64,000 nucleotides of DNA from Ryuthela nishihirai. Its lineage: Eukaryota; Arthropoda; Arachnida; Araneae; Heptathelidae. The stretch is taken from the NCBI GenBank assembly GCA_038380435.1, contig JAWZYU010000019.1, positions 24,329,801-24,393,800 of the forward strand, given 5' to 3'. Position 1 is the stretch's first letter. Every line of letters begins with the position of its first letter. This document shows positions 1 through 11,500 of the stretch, in pieces. The notes under the pieces are model-generated. The model saw only the letters and a program-made list of their open reading frames with translations, made no database searches and was not told where the DNA came from. The translations under genes and the position numbers were made by a program.

Positions 1-262
1 AATCTAGGGGAGTTGGCAAAATTCGAAGCTACTTGGTAAAATGCAGGGAAGTTGTGAAAATTGTGCCTTTCTTGTGCAATTAAGGAGAATTTGTAAAATT
101 CGAAGTTACTTGGGAAATTCAGGGAAGATGTAAAATTTGCGATTTTTTTCTGTAAAATTACGGCGAGTTGGCAAAATCTAGGAGAGTCTGCAAAATCGAG
201 GCAACTTGGCAAAATCTAGCGTAGTTGGCAAAATTCGAATCCACTTGGTAAAATACAGTTGC
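1..262. repeat. Degenerate short tandem array, left part
   Basis: The stretch is built from variants of a short phrase such as GAGTTGGCAAAAT or ACTTGGTAAAAT, repeated irregularly. The same phrases resume at about 1675-1912, so the array appears to have been interrupted by the Tc1 and RTE sequences between. No coding signal is visible. Confidence 0.6.
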
Positions 263-279
263 TGCCTTTGTATTTTACC
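247..279. repeat. Short hairpin at array/Tc1 boundary
   Basis: An 11-bp perfect inverted repeat (GGTAAAATACA and its complement) with an 11-nt loop sits where the tandem array ends and the Tc1 relic begins. It may be a remnant terminus of the Tc1 element, but no matching distal end was found. Confidence 0.4.
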
Positions 280-316
280 AATATTTAAAAAATTTTGTTT
301 TTTTTTGTGTGTGTTG

Positions 317-1260
317 AAACGTACTGTCCAAAGGGTCATCCAGCAGTGGCATACATCGCAGTCAACCGCTAATCGTCACCAGAACTGCGGCAGAAAGACT
401 GTGCTCACCAATAGGGACCGCCACAGTGTGTCACGCACTGTTTGGGCAAACCACTTTTCAATGAGGCAGGAATTGCTCCAGTCAGTCAATGCAGGCTTAC
501 AACAAGTTTTTTCCGAATGAACACTCCGAAGGGAACTGCATGCCATGGATATCTGGAGCAAAGTACTGCAGAAGATACCCATGTTAACAGCTCTGCACAA
601 GGCTGCACGGTTACAGTGAGCATGGCACCACAAAGACTGGACTTTCGAATCTTGGAAACGTGTGATCTGGTCGGATGAGTCACGTTTTTGCTTGTATTCG
701 AATGATGCGAGGCGACGTGTACATCGTAAGCCGCATGAATCCTTCCATGCGAACTGTGTGCAAGGTTCTTTTCAAGCTGGAGGAGGCTCTGTGGAGATCT
801 GGGGATGTTTCACTTATGAGGAAATGGGACTTATGGTTGCGGGGACATCATACTTGAACCAGAATTGCTATATGGAGCTACTGGACGATCACATGTTGCC
901 TTTTGTGCAGCATCTTCACAGTGAACACCAGAAGGATCCCCAGTCTTCTAAGGCTACAATTGTCGCATGCACAGGCTCGAAGTGTGTCGGATTGGCACGA
1001 CGAGCATTCTGAAGCCTTCGCACATCACGACTGGCCCACCGAATCCGCGGATTTGAATCCCATAGAAAACTTGTGTAAACTATTTGGGGCAACGAGTAAA
1101 GCGTTGTCCCAGCCATCCAACCAGTCTGGCCAAACTGCGGCATTTGCTGCTGGAAGATTGGATGAACATTGATGTGCACTACATCTGCACATTGGTGTTA
1201 TCCATGCCAGACAGAATTTTGGCTGATCTTCAGCAAAACATAGGCGTTACACGCTATTAG
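317..1260 (+). pseudogene. Tc1-family transposase relic 1
   Basis: The translation, read across several frames, follows a Tc1-type transposase. Near 320-500 is a helix-turn-helix and linker part (RTVQRVIQQWHTSQSTANRH, then GRK). At about 662-1000 is the first catalytic block, WSDESRFCLYS, followed by a VHRKP segment. At about 1030-1070 is the last block, DWPTESADLNPIENL, which carries the third acidic residue. A C-terminal tail ends at a stop at 1258-1260. The canonical DNAPxH block between them is unrecognisable, and at least three frame changes break the gene. A live Tc1 transposase is about 340 residues and would cut and paste DNA at TA. This copy is inactive. It lies between two parts of the same tandem array, consistent with insertion there. 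Confidence 0.8.
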
Positions 1261-1304
1261 GAGACATTCAGCCAGGGGTGACAAATTGTTTGTCCAGTGA
1301 GCTT

Positions 1305-1672
1305 ATTATGCAGCCTAATTTTAGTCTTTAGGTGAATATGCCTATTTTTCCACACTAGACATAGATTCTTAACAGTCCCAGTGGCAATCCCTAATTTATT
1401 TATCTCGTGCCGCACGTCACAGTATCTGTTATGTAGCTCCCAAGTTAATTAACAAGACACTTGCTCAAGATTACATTCAAAGCAACAGAAGCACCATCTG
1501 CCTGACCAATTTTCATCACTTTAGTTTTTTCTCTATTACCAACCTACTCTGTTACCAATCTTATTAACAGCCCTAATGAACGAATTCATCTCATCAACAT
1601 CAGTAGACAACAGGGCCAAATCATCTGCCTAGTCTAAATCAGAAATTTTGAAATCTCTAGACCAGGGAAATC
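1305..1672 (-). mobile_element. RTE-type LINE fragment (reverse transcriptase, 3' part)
   Basis: This matches, on the same strand, the segment at about 19556-19930 of the long RTE-type element: the part after the YADD motif, encoding LALLxxxVDEMNSF and the KxKVMKIGQ region. It has internal gaps and stops. At its end an 18-bp phrase (GAAATCTCTAGACCAGG) is tandemly doubled, at about 1650-1685. Confidence 0.75.
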
Positions 1673-1674
1673 TC

Positions 1675-1912
1675 TAGACCAGGGATTGAAAAATTTAAAA
1701 TGACTTGGGAAATTTAGGAGAGATGTAAAGATTGGGATTTCGTTTTGTGAATATAAGGAGAGTTGGCCAAATGATGGAGAGTTGGAAAAATTTCTACTGA
1801 CTTGTTACAATTAGACGAGATATAAATATTGGGATTATTTCTGTGAAATTATGGCTTGTTGGCAAAATTGGAAATTACATGGGGAAATGTAGGTGAGTTG
1901 TGAAAATTGCCT
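1675..1912. repeat. Degenerate short tandem array, right part
   Basis: Phrases such as GAGAGTTGG, GACTTGGGAAATT and GAGATGTAAA repeat with drift, as in 1-262. The two parts look like one array split by the inserted Tc1 and RTE sequences. Confidence 0.55.
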
Positions 1913-2456
1913 CCCTCCCGGAGCGAAAATCTAGGTACAAACTTCACAGAGTCATTATTTTCTCAGTTGGAAAAATCTGATTTTCCAGTTGGAAAATTTT
2001 CTGCCTCCACCGCCAAAAATAGTCTTTCCCTACGCCCCTGGTTTAAAGTCTCTTGGTATTATCTCCACAGCGTTGACAACAAGGGTTGGCGCACACCTAT
2101 TGTCCTGGCATTATCACTCTGTGTATTGCCACTCACGATTTACACTCTTTGCATAATTTCTATAAAAAATCATTATTTTATATTAAGAAATATCATGTAT
2201 TGGATTTCATTTTCTTTACCCGAAACAAAGCCTTTTTTCTTAGTGATATTTTGCCATTGGACGTTTGAGATTGGAAACATTAATTCTAATCATGCCAACA
2301 GCTGGGTAGGAATTCAATTTTATCAGTTTACTACACTTTAGAAGGAACACCTTTGGATTTTGGAAGAATAGCGATCTGTTCAAAGTGAGTTTATAAATAA
2401 TATTGGATGCCTTTAAAAGTAGCTCAATATGAATTCCGAAATAAACTATCTGTAGC
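1913..2456. other. No recognisable gene
   Basis: A 144-codon open frame (1907-2341) begins inside the tandem array and resembles no family I know. Its composition is ordinary for non-coding sequence here, so I do not call it a gene. Confidence 0.5.
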
Positions 2457-3335
2457 AACAAGTCAGTTCGGGACATTTCGGCCCTGCTGCAGCTGCCACG
2501 ATCAGCTGTAAGTGATGTTATTGTGAAGTGGAAACACCTAGGAACAATAACAGCGCAATCGCGACCCAGGGGCCTCGTGAAATGTTTGAGCGCTACCTCC
2601 GAGGGCTGAACAGAGTACTGTCGTCGATTGCAACACTCACCATCGAGTTCCAAAATGCCTCTGGAAGCAACGACACACCATAACAGTTCATTGTAAACTG
2701 CAGGAAATGAGTTTTCATGACCGATCAGCCGTACACAAGCCTAAAATCAACAAGATCAACGCCGAGCGTTGGTTGGAGTGATGTAAAGCACGGCGCCAGT
2801 GGAACCACGTTCTCTGGAGTGAGAAATCACGTTTCACCATCTGGCAGTCCGACAGACGTGTCAGGGTGCGGAGGATGCCAGGCGAACGCTACCTGCCTGA
2901 CTGTGTTGTAAAAACTGTGAAGTTTGTTGGAGGTGGCTATTTTCAGTGGTTCGGGCTGGGCCCCGTAGTCCCAGTGAACGGAACTCTGAACGCCGCAGCC
3001 TATAATGATATTCTCGACAATTTTGTGTTCCCAACTTGATGGCAACAGTTCGGTGAAGACCCTTTTCTGTACCAACCTGACAATGCTCCCGTCCACAAAG
3101 CGAGGACTGTGCAGGAATGGATTGATGAGATGGGTGTGGAACTTGAGTGGTCTGCACAGAACTGATCTGAACCTATTGGAACATTTTGTGATTAATTGAA
3201 ACGCCAACTGCGGGCCATGCCGAACCGTCCGTCATCAATGACCGATCTCATAAATGTTCCTGTGGGCGGCAGAATGGCAGGCAATTCCCGCAGCAACCTA
3301 ACAAAATCTAGTGGAAAACGTCTGGTGGAAACGTG
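2457..3335 (+). pseudogene. Tc1-family transposase relic 2
   Basis: A second Tc1 transposase, clearly different from relic 1. The N-terminal DNA-binding part reads NKSVRDISALLQLPRSAV then VIVKWK.LGT, followed by a broken segment. A long readable block near 2800-3030 contains [13 protein letters not shown], where the usual aspartate of WSDESRF has become lysine-flanked glutamate. DNAPVHKARTVQEWIDEM then follows at about 3080-3135, and a damaged version of the DLNPIEH block comes near 3160-3190. There are stop codons and at least four frame shifts. The relic represents an old and independent Tc1 lineage. Confidence 0.8.
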
Positions 3336-3507
3336 AAAACGGGGGGAGGAAAATGTCTTCGATGTTTTTCAGTGATATATCAAAGTTTTAGAAGGTACGT
3401 ATTTTTAGGGACGAAGAAAAAAAATATAAATAAATTAAATATTGAGATAATAGGTATCTTTCTATATGCCCTCTAAAAAGTAGAAACTAAACTATACCAT
3501 ATTGATG

Positions 3508-3630
3508 ATAAAATTAGTCACTGAACTTTTGTTTGCTTCAAAGGAAGATTGAGCATGATTTACTTAGTCAACAAGATTGCCGACCCCCATCTTCCTTTGA
3601 AGTGCATACGATTCAATGACTATTTGCACC
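3508..3630 (+). repeat. Long hairpin of family R, copy 1
   Basis: Imperfect arms of about 40 bp (left TAGTCACTGAAC...TTCAAAGGAAGAT, right its complement) enclose a loop that contains CAACAAGATTGCC. Two relatives are at 4697-4812 and 17666-17784. Confidence 0.65.
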
Positions 3631-4650
3631 CTCGATATACTTTAGTGTTATTTTCTACCTTTTAGTACGCATTTTCAAACTTTTAAAATTTATTTATAAT
3701 TTTTACCCATTTCTTTATTGTTATTCGCTCGCAATTTATTCGTTTGCCAGCTTGTCAGCCTCTTTTGTCAATTTATGGATTTGTCAAAAGAGCTGTTCAA
3801 ACGTATTTTTGAACGCGATGGACAAATAAATTTTGTGTCAAATGGAAGTCTGTAACACTACTCAAAATCTACCTCCTATGCTTCCTCCCCTAAAATTCTA
3901 GAAATACGAAAACCATGTCTCTCAAACACGAGGGCAGAAGGTCAGTTCATCAAGTGAATGCTTGTTACATGGGTAGAGTCACGGGTTATTAAAATTAGTC
4001 CCTTGCCTCCCTCCCAAAAAAAAGCGTAAAATATGCGGAGAATTGCTCTACTATGTCTTTTAGAAAGCGATGACCGAAGGTAGCTAGTTGCATGTCAAAT
4101 GAATGATCGTGTCGTATGTAATGCTGTGGACAATAAATAGTTTCCCTCCTTTGCTTTCTTCCGCCTTAAAATGGGAAATTAGAAAGTCGTCCTCTTACTA
4201 TATCTTCCGAAAACGACAGCCTAGAGTTACGAGTTAGATATCAAATGAAAACTCAAATGAATACTGTCTTCGACTACTTCGAAGAATGCCCATGATTTCT
4301 TCTCTCCCCCCAAATGGGACCGATCATTGGGGTTGGCGGAGTAATATCTGATATTAAAGTTTGCGACATCCCCAATGTCATAGACTACTTTGAAACACGA
4401 CTCCAAAAAAGGGGGAAGAAAACATGCGGTCGGTGTTTATGAATATCAAATGAAAGTTTCTAAAGGAAGCTGTGTTTTTTTTGGACAATGTTTCCCCAAA
4501 AATGAGCATCTGTAAACTCGTGAACAGTAATGGTGTCACCGCTCATTATATTTGCCAAGACTGAATGATTATCTGTCTTCTTCTTGGGAGAGAAACTCTA
4601 TTTATATGGAGAATGTTCATAGTTTTCGTGATAAGAATCATTTAGAGAAT

Positions 4651-4694
4651 CATCTATATGTTTTAGTAGAAAATTCTACTAAAACATATAGATG
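4651..4694. repeat. Perfect 44-bp palindrome
   Basis: The arms CATCTATATGTTTTAGTAGA and TCTACTAAAACATATAGATG are exactly complementary, and pairing continues to a two-base centre. It lies two bases before hairpin copy 2. A perfect palindrome inside diverged repeat sequence implies recent formation or correction. Confidence 0.9.
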
Positions 4695-4696
4695 GT

Positions 4697-4812
4697 GCAA
4701 TCAGCCACTGAATTCGTATTCACTTCAAAAGAAGATAGCGTGCGAATATACTCAACAAGATTGCCAGAACCTATATTCTTTTCAAGTGAATATGAATTCA
4801 CATATCACAATT
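4697..4812 (+). repeat. Long hairpin of family R, copy 2
   Basis: The left arm GCAATCAGCCACTGAATTCG and a right arm ending in GAATTCACATATCAC pair imperfectly around a loop containing CAACAAGATTGCC. The loop orientation is the same as in copy 1. The arms are more worn than in copy 3. Confidence 0.6.
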
Positions 4813-4949
4813 CATATATATATATGTGAATCAAATGGATACACATCTGGAATTTGATTGAGAATTGCAGCATCGACATGTTTTAGGTTTATTATCTACA
4901 TTTAGGGTCCCGTGGATAGAAAGCGGTCATCCTGAGTAGTTGGGAGAGG

Positions 4950-5097
4950 AGATGACAGTTGGTAGTAGGCCAGGCTCGCAATCTCCAGATCCCAGGTACG
5001 AGTCTGAGTTTGGTCAGCTTTGAGATTTATCTCTGCCAACTCCACGACCTGTCCCCGGTCAGTAGGGGACACCGATGGGCTTGGAAATGCCTTCGTA
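4950..5097 (+). mobile_element. SINE-A, left half (split by a TIR element)
   Basis: This carries the tRNA-like head with a B-box-like GGTACGAGTCT and the following SINE-A body up to GGCTTGGAAATGCC. It breaks at TTCGTA (5092-5097). The body resumes at 6128 after a 1,030-bp insertion. The A box is degraded. Confidence 0.75.
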
Positions 5098-6127
5098 CCA
5101 AGGAGTGTCTAAGGGAGAAGAGAGCTAGCTTCCATTGACGTAATGTAAACTTTTCGATTGCAGGGCCCACTAAACATGGTAAATTCGTGCATTGCAGTGA
5201 AGTCACCTAGCCAGGGGGAGGAGCGAGTTCCCTGCATTATTTTTCCACCGCCGAGCAAAGTTTTCAATTGCTTACACCACGTGACTAATTTTACATACAC
5301 TTTGATTCTTCAAAATGTTCATGAGGTACAATCATAATTTTCATTTAGAAAGAAAATATCAAGTACTAATGTAATCATTTTTTTTAATAAAATCCAATTT
5401 TGTAAAACTAGTAGTAGCTATGTTAAAGAACAAAATTTTAATATTTTGTACAACCTACAGCATTTAGTATATTATAATAAATTGAAATTTATGTGTCAAT
5501 ACACGATAACATGATCTATGTTATTATTTTTTATACAATTGCTGATATTTTTAATAAATATCATACCGAGTTTTTTACTTCTATAAACGTTCAACAAATG
5601 GCAGCACGCACTTCCCGTATCAACCATAAAAAAAGAATTACACTGTTAGAGCAAAGTGCAGAAGCCAATGTACATCAATATGCTCCAGGCAACATAAACC
5701 TGCAACATACATTGACTTATATATATTCACAAAATGATTAAATGTATTAATTTACATATTAATTTTAAAAATTCTGCAAAATTACTCAAAATAAACATAC
5801 AACGGTTTTTCCAGGTATCGTAAAATGTACTCCTGAACGAGATAAAACACTCATTGAATAACTTTAGGGTCAGCTACCACTGTGTCAAACAACCTTGGCT
5901 GTTAGACATTTGGAAACACTGGTTAAATCGCAATACATATACCAATAGTAAGACAAACCATAGATGCAGTGAGCTAAAATGATTGCATTACGCATGCGCA
6001 GATCGCCCTTTACAGTTGTTTTTGTGCCTGCACATGAATTTGCCACGTTCAGCTTCGGTAAAATTCCGCAGAACGGCGCCACTTACGCTTGTGCAAAGCT
6101 AACCTTCTTCTCCTTAGACCTTCTTTG
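5098..6127 (+). mobile_element. Non-autonomous TIR DNA element inserted in a SINE, copy 1
   Basis: The ends are inverted repeats: CCAAGGAGTGTCTAAGGGAG on the left, and CAAAGAAGGTCTAAGGAGAA reading inward from the right. TTCGTA is present on both sides (5092-5097 and 6128-6133). Removing the element and one TTCGTA restores the SINE-A sequence, so this looks like a clean insertion with a 6-bp target duplication. A related copy lies inverted at about 31874-32896. Neither has a transposase frame; short open frames inside (for example 5493-5741) match nothing known. A GCATGCGC-containing site at about 5989-6001 is kept in both copies. The superfamily is not assigned. Confidence 0.7.
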
Positions 6128-6235
6128 TTCGTACGTCGGATGGGTCGTTAAGCCGTGGTTCCGTGTGCGGGAGAGCTAAACCCTATGCACGTTAACAGAA
6201 CTCGCTGGATGGTCTTGACGGTAGATCACGATATG
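6128..6235 (+). mobile_element. SINE-A, right half (partial)
   Basis: After the second TTCGTA the SINE-A body continues with CGTCGGATGGG, GTTAAGCCGTGG and the GTGCGGGAGAG phrase. It stops after GGATGGTCTTGACGG, so the 3' part of the SINE is missing. Confidence 0.75.
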
Positions 6236-6479
6236 CCCGTAATGGGTCAATAATAGCATAGAAATATTTCATATACAGGTTTTTAATTATAATAGACTTT
6301 TTAAAACTCTAGTGGTAGCTGTAAATTTTGAGAAATATGGTAACAAAATATTTCATTTTATGCAATTAAAAAATAAATCGCTTCCAGCTAAACTTTAAAC
6401 AAATTGAATCCCTCAATTTTTATGCATATTTAATTTATTTCCTTTTGTTTAATGTCTGTTCAGTTTCGGTGTATCTGAG
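6236..6479. other. AT-rich, no gene seen
   Basis: A phrase near 6300-6330 (AAAACTCTAGTGGTAGCTG) recurs in diverged form near 5405, 37260, 45315 and 58310. It probably belongs to an old dispersed repeat. Nothing else is recognisable. Confidence 0.4.
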
Positions 6480-6765
6480 TAGGCCTATTTTGTCTCAGTC
6501 TGTACCACAATGGTGTTATAATCTGATGTTTCCAGGTTCGAGTCCTTATTATGCCCTCATTGAGATTTTCTCCTATAACTCATGCTGTGTCCTCAATGAG
6601 AGAGGTATTGAGTTTAGATAAAGCAGCCGTCCTTCAGATAAGTCATTATCCAATGTTCAGGAAAACAATATACCCTATGCCAAGCATGCACTCAAAATTT
6701 AGTTTCTGGGAGGGTTCGAGAATTTAGTTTCTACGGGGGGAAGTGGGGGGAAGTCTGAAAATAAA
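6480..6765 (+). mobile_element. SINE-B, copy 1
   Basis: The sequence shares an ordered set of phrases with 25440-25705: TGATGTTTCCAGGTT, a TTCGAGTCC B-box-like site, GAGATTTTCTCC, GAGCTCAGATAAAGC-like and CGTCCTTCAG, ending in GAGAATTTAGTTTCT. The B-box-like site suggests a tRNA-derived SINE distinct from SINE-A. Confidence 0.55.
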
Positions 6766-7168
6766 ACCTGAGTAATGTTTCCCAATTACTAAAATATATT
6801 CCTCCCGACAAGAAATACCGAAATAATCTATTTTTAGTGTTGAATATATACAATGGGGCAAAAATAAAATTATTCATAGAGTACTTTGGATGGGGAGCAG
6901 GAGCAGAGAGAGTACTTCTCCCTGGAGCAGGTCGTTGATATTCTACGCTAGTATGGATATTATTTTTTCTACTCTTCGATAGTGAGTGTAGTATGTGAGG
7001 GAGCGTCCTTTCTTTTCTTCACCCTAGATGTGGATATATTTCGGAGCTTTTCAGGTCTGTGTGATTTTTTTTCCGTCTGTGTCTAAAGACTTTTCGACAA
7101 ACTTTCTTGTGGAATTTCTACACTTCGCGCAGCGTTTATTGCGTGTACTTTAATTTTGTCTTTCCAAA

Positions 7169-8212
7169 ATGGATGATCCCTCTGGAGGGTCAAAACGCTT
7201 ACGTAGTAACTCTGCTATGCAGCAACACTTTCAGTCACTATATTTCAAAACGTTTATGAATAACTCTAATCTGTTATCTTATGCTAAATCAAATGGATAC
7301 ACATCTTTCTCTATTAGAATAAAAGGTATTTCGAAGCCCACATCCACGGCTAACCCTAATTTCTTGAAGCAGCAGCTGACTACTCAACTTTCAAACCCAG
7401 AAGACATTTTAAACGTCAAAAGCACTAAGACGAACGACTTGATAATCACAACAACTTCCGTTGAATGCACCCTTGAGTTACTAAATATCACACAGATATT
7501 AAATACTCCAGTTGAGCATGAAATCCTGACAGAATCATTAACAACTAGATTTTTACTTCGTAAGATTGATACCGAAATCTCTATCGATGACTTATTTACG
7601 CAACTATCAATTCAAGGTCATCATATTTATTCGATTCGTCGTTTTTTAAAACGTGATGGCAACACAATGTCTCACTTACCAAGTGTGTTAATAACAATTG
7701 TTGATCAACAAATGCCTCACAAAATAATTCTATGGTGGGAAATACATCATCCCACCCTTTTCATAGATAGACCACGACAGTGTGATAACTGTTGCAGATT
7801 TGGACACGGAAAGAAAACCTGTCGAAGCAAACCTCGATGTTCCCGATGTGGTGAGGAACATCATGCTACCTCTTGTACATCTTCTGAAATACATTGTTGT
7901 CTATGTGGCGATACTCATGAAGCCACCTCCCTTCAGTGTCCCAAGCGCCAACTCGAAACCACTATTCTCTACTCTAAATGTACCAGACGTACTACATATA
8001 TCGCAGCTCGAGCGGCCATATTACCCTCACGACAAACATATGCATCTACAACCCGGAAAAATCTAATGCCTCCACCGGATGTTACTACAACTCAAGAAAT
8101 GTACAATGGGATATCACATCTTATCACATCGTTAATAGAAAAGGCTCTGTCTGAATTCGAGAAGCGTTTATCAGTCATGTTTTCCTCTTTCATGCCGGGA
8201 TTACCAATATAG
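7169..8212 (+). CDS. LINE ORF1, gag-like zinc-knuckle protein
   Basis: A 347-residue open frame starts at an ATG (AAAATGGAT) after a leader of about 290 bp. Residues about 200-265 hold three consecutive CCHC-type knuckles: CDNCCRFGHGKKTC, then CSRCGEEHHATSC, then CCLCGDTHEATSLQC. Such proteins bind the element's RNA and form the ribonucleoprotein. The N-terminal 200 residues are polar and match the usual gag layout of I and jockey elements. The frame is intact through the knuckles. A continuation at about 8332-8544 in another frame, ending in a Lys-rich KSKGKK tail, suggests that the original protein was longer and that a frameshift now ends it at 8212. It is probably not expressed as a host gene. 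Confidence 0.8.
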   Translation: MDDPSGGSKRLRSNSAMQQHFQSLYFKTFMNNSNLLSYAKSNGYTSFSIRIKGISKPTSTANPNFLKQQLTTQLSNPEDILNVKSTKTNDLIITTTSVECTLELLNITQILNTPVEHEILTESLTTRFLLRKIDTEISIDDLFTQLSIQGHHIYSIRRFLKRDGNTMSHLPSVLITIVDQQMPHKIILWWEIHHPTLFIDRPRQCDNCCRFGHGKKTCRSKPRCSRCGEEHHATSCTSSEIHCCLCGDTHEATSLQCPKRQLETTILYSKCTRRTTYIAARAAILPSRQTYASTTRKNLMPPPDVTTTQEMYNGISHLITSLIEKALSEFEKRLSVMFSSFMPGLPI

Positions 8213-8594
8213 TATGACACAACTACCCAAAACAGAATTGAGATTGCACCTATTTCTAAATCACTTAATCCTCAAGACATATCTTCTGCACAAATTGCCA
8301 TGAATAAGGATGCTTCTCTGAAAACTCAAGTTTGAGTATTCCGGAACAGAGTGCGACAATGAATATGACTCTTACTTTACTTCGACCTGCACAATTACAT
8401 TTTGCACAACCTTCTACTTCTACTACGGACATCAATGTTCCACAGGACCCCGATGATCCCATCAATAACTTTTTCGCTATGGATTTTCTTGATAGTCCTT
8501 ATATTCCTCAAAAAGGAAATCATAAGTCTAAAGGGAAGAAATAAATCTTTTCTTCCTCCGTTTCTCCTTTTTTTTTACGAGTCTACAATTTCTT

Positions 8595-11500
8595 CAATGG
8601 AATGCCAGAAGCCTTCGTGCAAATTCCTCTCTCCTGTTGCTTGGAATTTCTTCTTTTTCCCCGGATTTTTTTTTGTTAAAAGAAACTTGGTTTGATCCTG
8701 TTTCTCATTTTAATATTCCTAATTATGTCATTTATTGGAAAAATCCAGTTAATGGACGTGGTGGTGACCTCATGATTGCTGTTAAAGCTTTTTTTTTCAG
8801 CCGATTACTCAACATTCCAGATGATCCATCTTGTTTCTCAGGAGAATTCATGGCAATTGAATTATTTTTCCATCACAAATCATTCATAATTGTTAATGTC
8901 TATATCCCGGATGCCAATTATGGTCTAAACATTCTGAAATATCTGGAATCTGCGCTACCTCAGATTTCACTGATTGGCGGTGACTTTAATGCCCATCATC
9001 CACTCTGGGGTTCATCTTTTTCTTCCACCCCCAGAATACACATTGCCTCATGGCTTCAAAATTCATCTATATGCTTATTGAATTCTGGTGCAATCACAAG
9101 ACGAAGTTTCTTAACTTCGTCATGTATCGACTTAACCTTCTGTTCTGACAATATATTTTTAGAAGTTCCTGGCGTGTCATCCCTTCGACATGGGGAAGTG
9201 ATCATCATCCTATTCTCATACAGATTTTCCATCATAATACTTCTTCTTTGCAGCATGTAGAATCCTTCCTTTTAAACAAACAAATTGATTATAGTTCTTT
9301 TCAACGATTCTTGGAGAACATTGATTTATCTGCTATTACTTGTTACGACGATTTTGAAAAGCAAATCCTTTTGGCAGCGGAAGCAGCCATTATAAGTCGC
9401 AGAAATTATAAAAAAAATCATTGACTCCGTGGTGGACTTCAAAATGCCAAAAAGCGTTGGCAAAAAAACATCGAAAATTTGTGATCGCTCGATCATCTTT
9501 GCTCAAGTCTGACTAGATAAAATATAAACACAGTGTAGCTAAACTTAAATCTACCATTTTACATGAAAAACAGAGATACTGGAATCGCATATCCATCATT
9601 ATTCGTTCATCTACCAACATCTTCTCACACTATCGTCGATTTCAACATTTTCTAGGATCTCCTTCTTTAACATCCACGAATCCTCATTCACAATTCCACC
9701 ATTTGTATCCAAGCTCAGGAACAAGCTAATTTATTTGCCACTCAATGGGCGACTACTGGTCCTGTATTATAGCATCGGAAATCTCTCCTTCTGGATTTGA
9801 TTTCTCCTCAATCCTGGATTTGCCTTTTAATATATCAGAATTAAAACACGCTATACAACGACAACGTAAAACATCTCCGGGTTCACACAACATCTCGGCA
9901 ACCATGATTAAGAAGATTCCTGAGAACCATTTGGAACAATTACTGATCACCTTTAATCAAATGTGGTCAATTGGCATTATTCCTCAATCCTGGATGATGT
10001 CCACCCTTATTCCCATCAAAAAACCAGGTAAAGATGGAACTGACATTCAATCATATAGACCTATCCCATTAACGTCAATCATGGTCAAGATTTTCGAACG
10101 TATAATTTGGTCACGCCTATCATGGATTCTAATTAACACATCATATCTTCCAACTGAGATTCATGGTTCAGTTCCTTTTAAAGGTACAGGGCATGCATTA
10201 TCTCCTTTAATCCTCGATATTAATGAAACTCTCCAACGTAAGCATGTTGCGATCATTTTGCATTTAGATATTAAACGAGCATATGATTCTGTGTCCATTC
10301 CTGCTCTTCTTCATAAACTTCTTCAAATTGGAATTAAAGGTAATTTCCACAAATGGTTTACGAATTATCTGATAAACCGAAGATTTCGGACTTGTTGGCG
10401 TGGACGCTTTTCGGACATACAGCATCCAACTATTGGCATTCCTCAAGGTAGTGTACTCTCACCTTTCTTGTTTAATGTTTTTTTATCTGATCTGCCGAGC
10501 CGAATATCTAATAATTTCATCATATCCATATATGTAGATGACATCATCCTCTTTGGCTCGGGTGCCAACTTTCATTCTCTTTTCAAAAGATGTCAGGAAA
10601 ATCTTTTACTTATTGATGAGTGGTCTAAATCTTGGGGATTGTCTTTTTCAGCTCTAAAGAGTTCGGCCATGCTTGTAACCCGGAGAAAGAAGAAAATAAG
10701 ATCTCCCCTCTACCTGCATAATTTAAACATTCCATGGGTGAATACAATAAAAGTCCTAGGACTTCATCTTCAGGAAACAGGATCTTTGAAGAATCATTTT
10801 TTAAATCTCCGTTAATCTGGCCAAAAAATTCTCAACGTCATATGAGGTATTGCTGCTAAGAAACATAATATTCCTAGGGCCACACTCCTTGCAATTGCAA
10901 ACGCCACTTTACGGGCGACGTTTTTATACTGTGGTCATTTTCTATCTTCTGCTCCACAATCAAATTGGAACCTCATTAATCCAATTTATAATGCTGCCTT
11001 ACGAGCAGCCACTGGACTTCCCCGAGCTACATCTCTCCCAATTCTCTGTGCACTAACATTAACTATACCTTTGAATATAGCTGCTCGTCTGATGGCAACC
11101 AAATTATATTTGAAAGGACGTTGCTCTCCGTATGACTCATCTTTTCGCAATGCATGTCAAGCACCGCATTATCTCAATCATTATAAATGGAAGACTTCGC
11201 AAAGACCATTCTTGCTCGTAGCTAAAAACCTAATGACATAGGATCCCTGACGACAAACCCTCTTCCAGAAAGTTAAATCGCTCTCCTTGGTCTACTCCTT
11301 AGATACAGATTACAACTAATAAGTTCCCGTTTCAACATTCCTTTGATAATCCTCTTTGTACCATTTTGCATGATTTCAACCTGATTAGAAGTAATCAATG
11401 GCATAAGAGCATAATTATTGGAACAGACGCATCCAAATCCCTCAATGGCGTTGTATTAGGCATCATATGTCCATAATTACAAGTGAATGTGGCTATCAGT

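Larger units (their letters stand above)
3340..4870 (+). repeat. Dispersed hairpin-bearing repeat (family R), copy 1
   Basis: Diverged units share phrases such as GTTACGAGTTAGATATCAAATGA, runs of C/T (CCCTCC, TTCTTCCCCC) and GAAATTAGAAAGT. The same succession of phrases occurs at 16660-17800 in the same orientation, including CTAAAAAGTAGAAA just before a long hairpin. Within this copy, units of roughly 150 bp recur, so it was probably a tandem repeat originally. No protein coding is visible, and the mechanism of spread is unknown. Confidence 0.6.

Noticed and set aside
1907..2341. 144-codon open frame as a host gene
   Set aside because: It starts within a tandem array, has no recognisable domain, and its composition follows the local bases.
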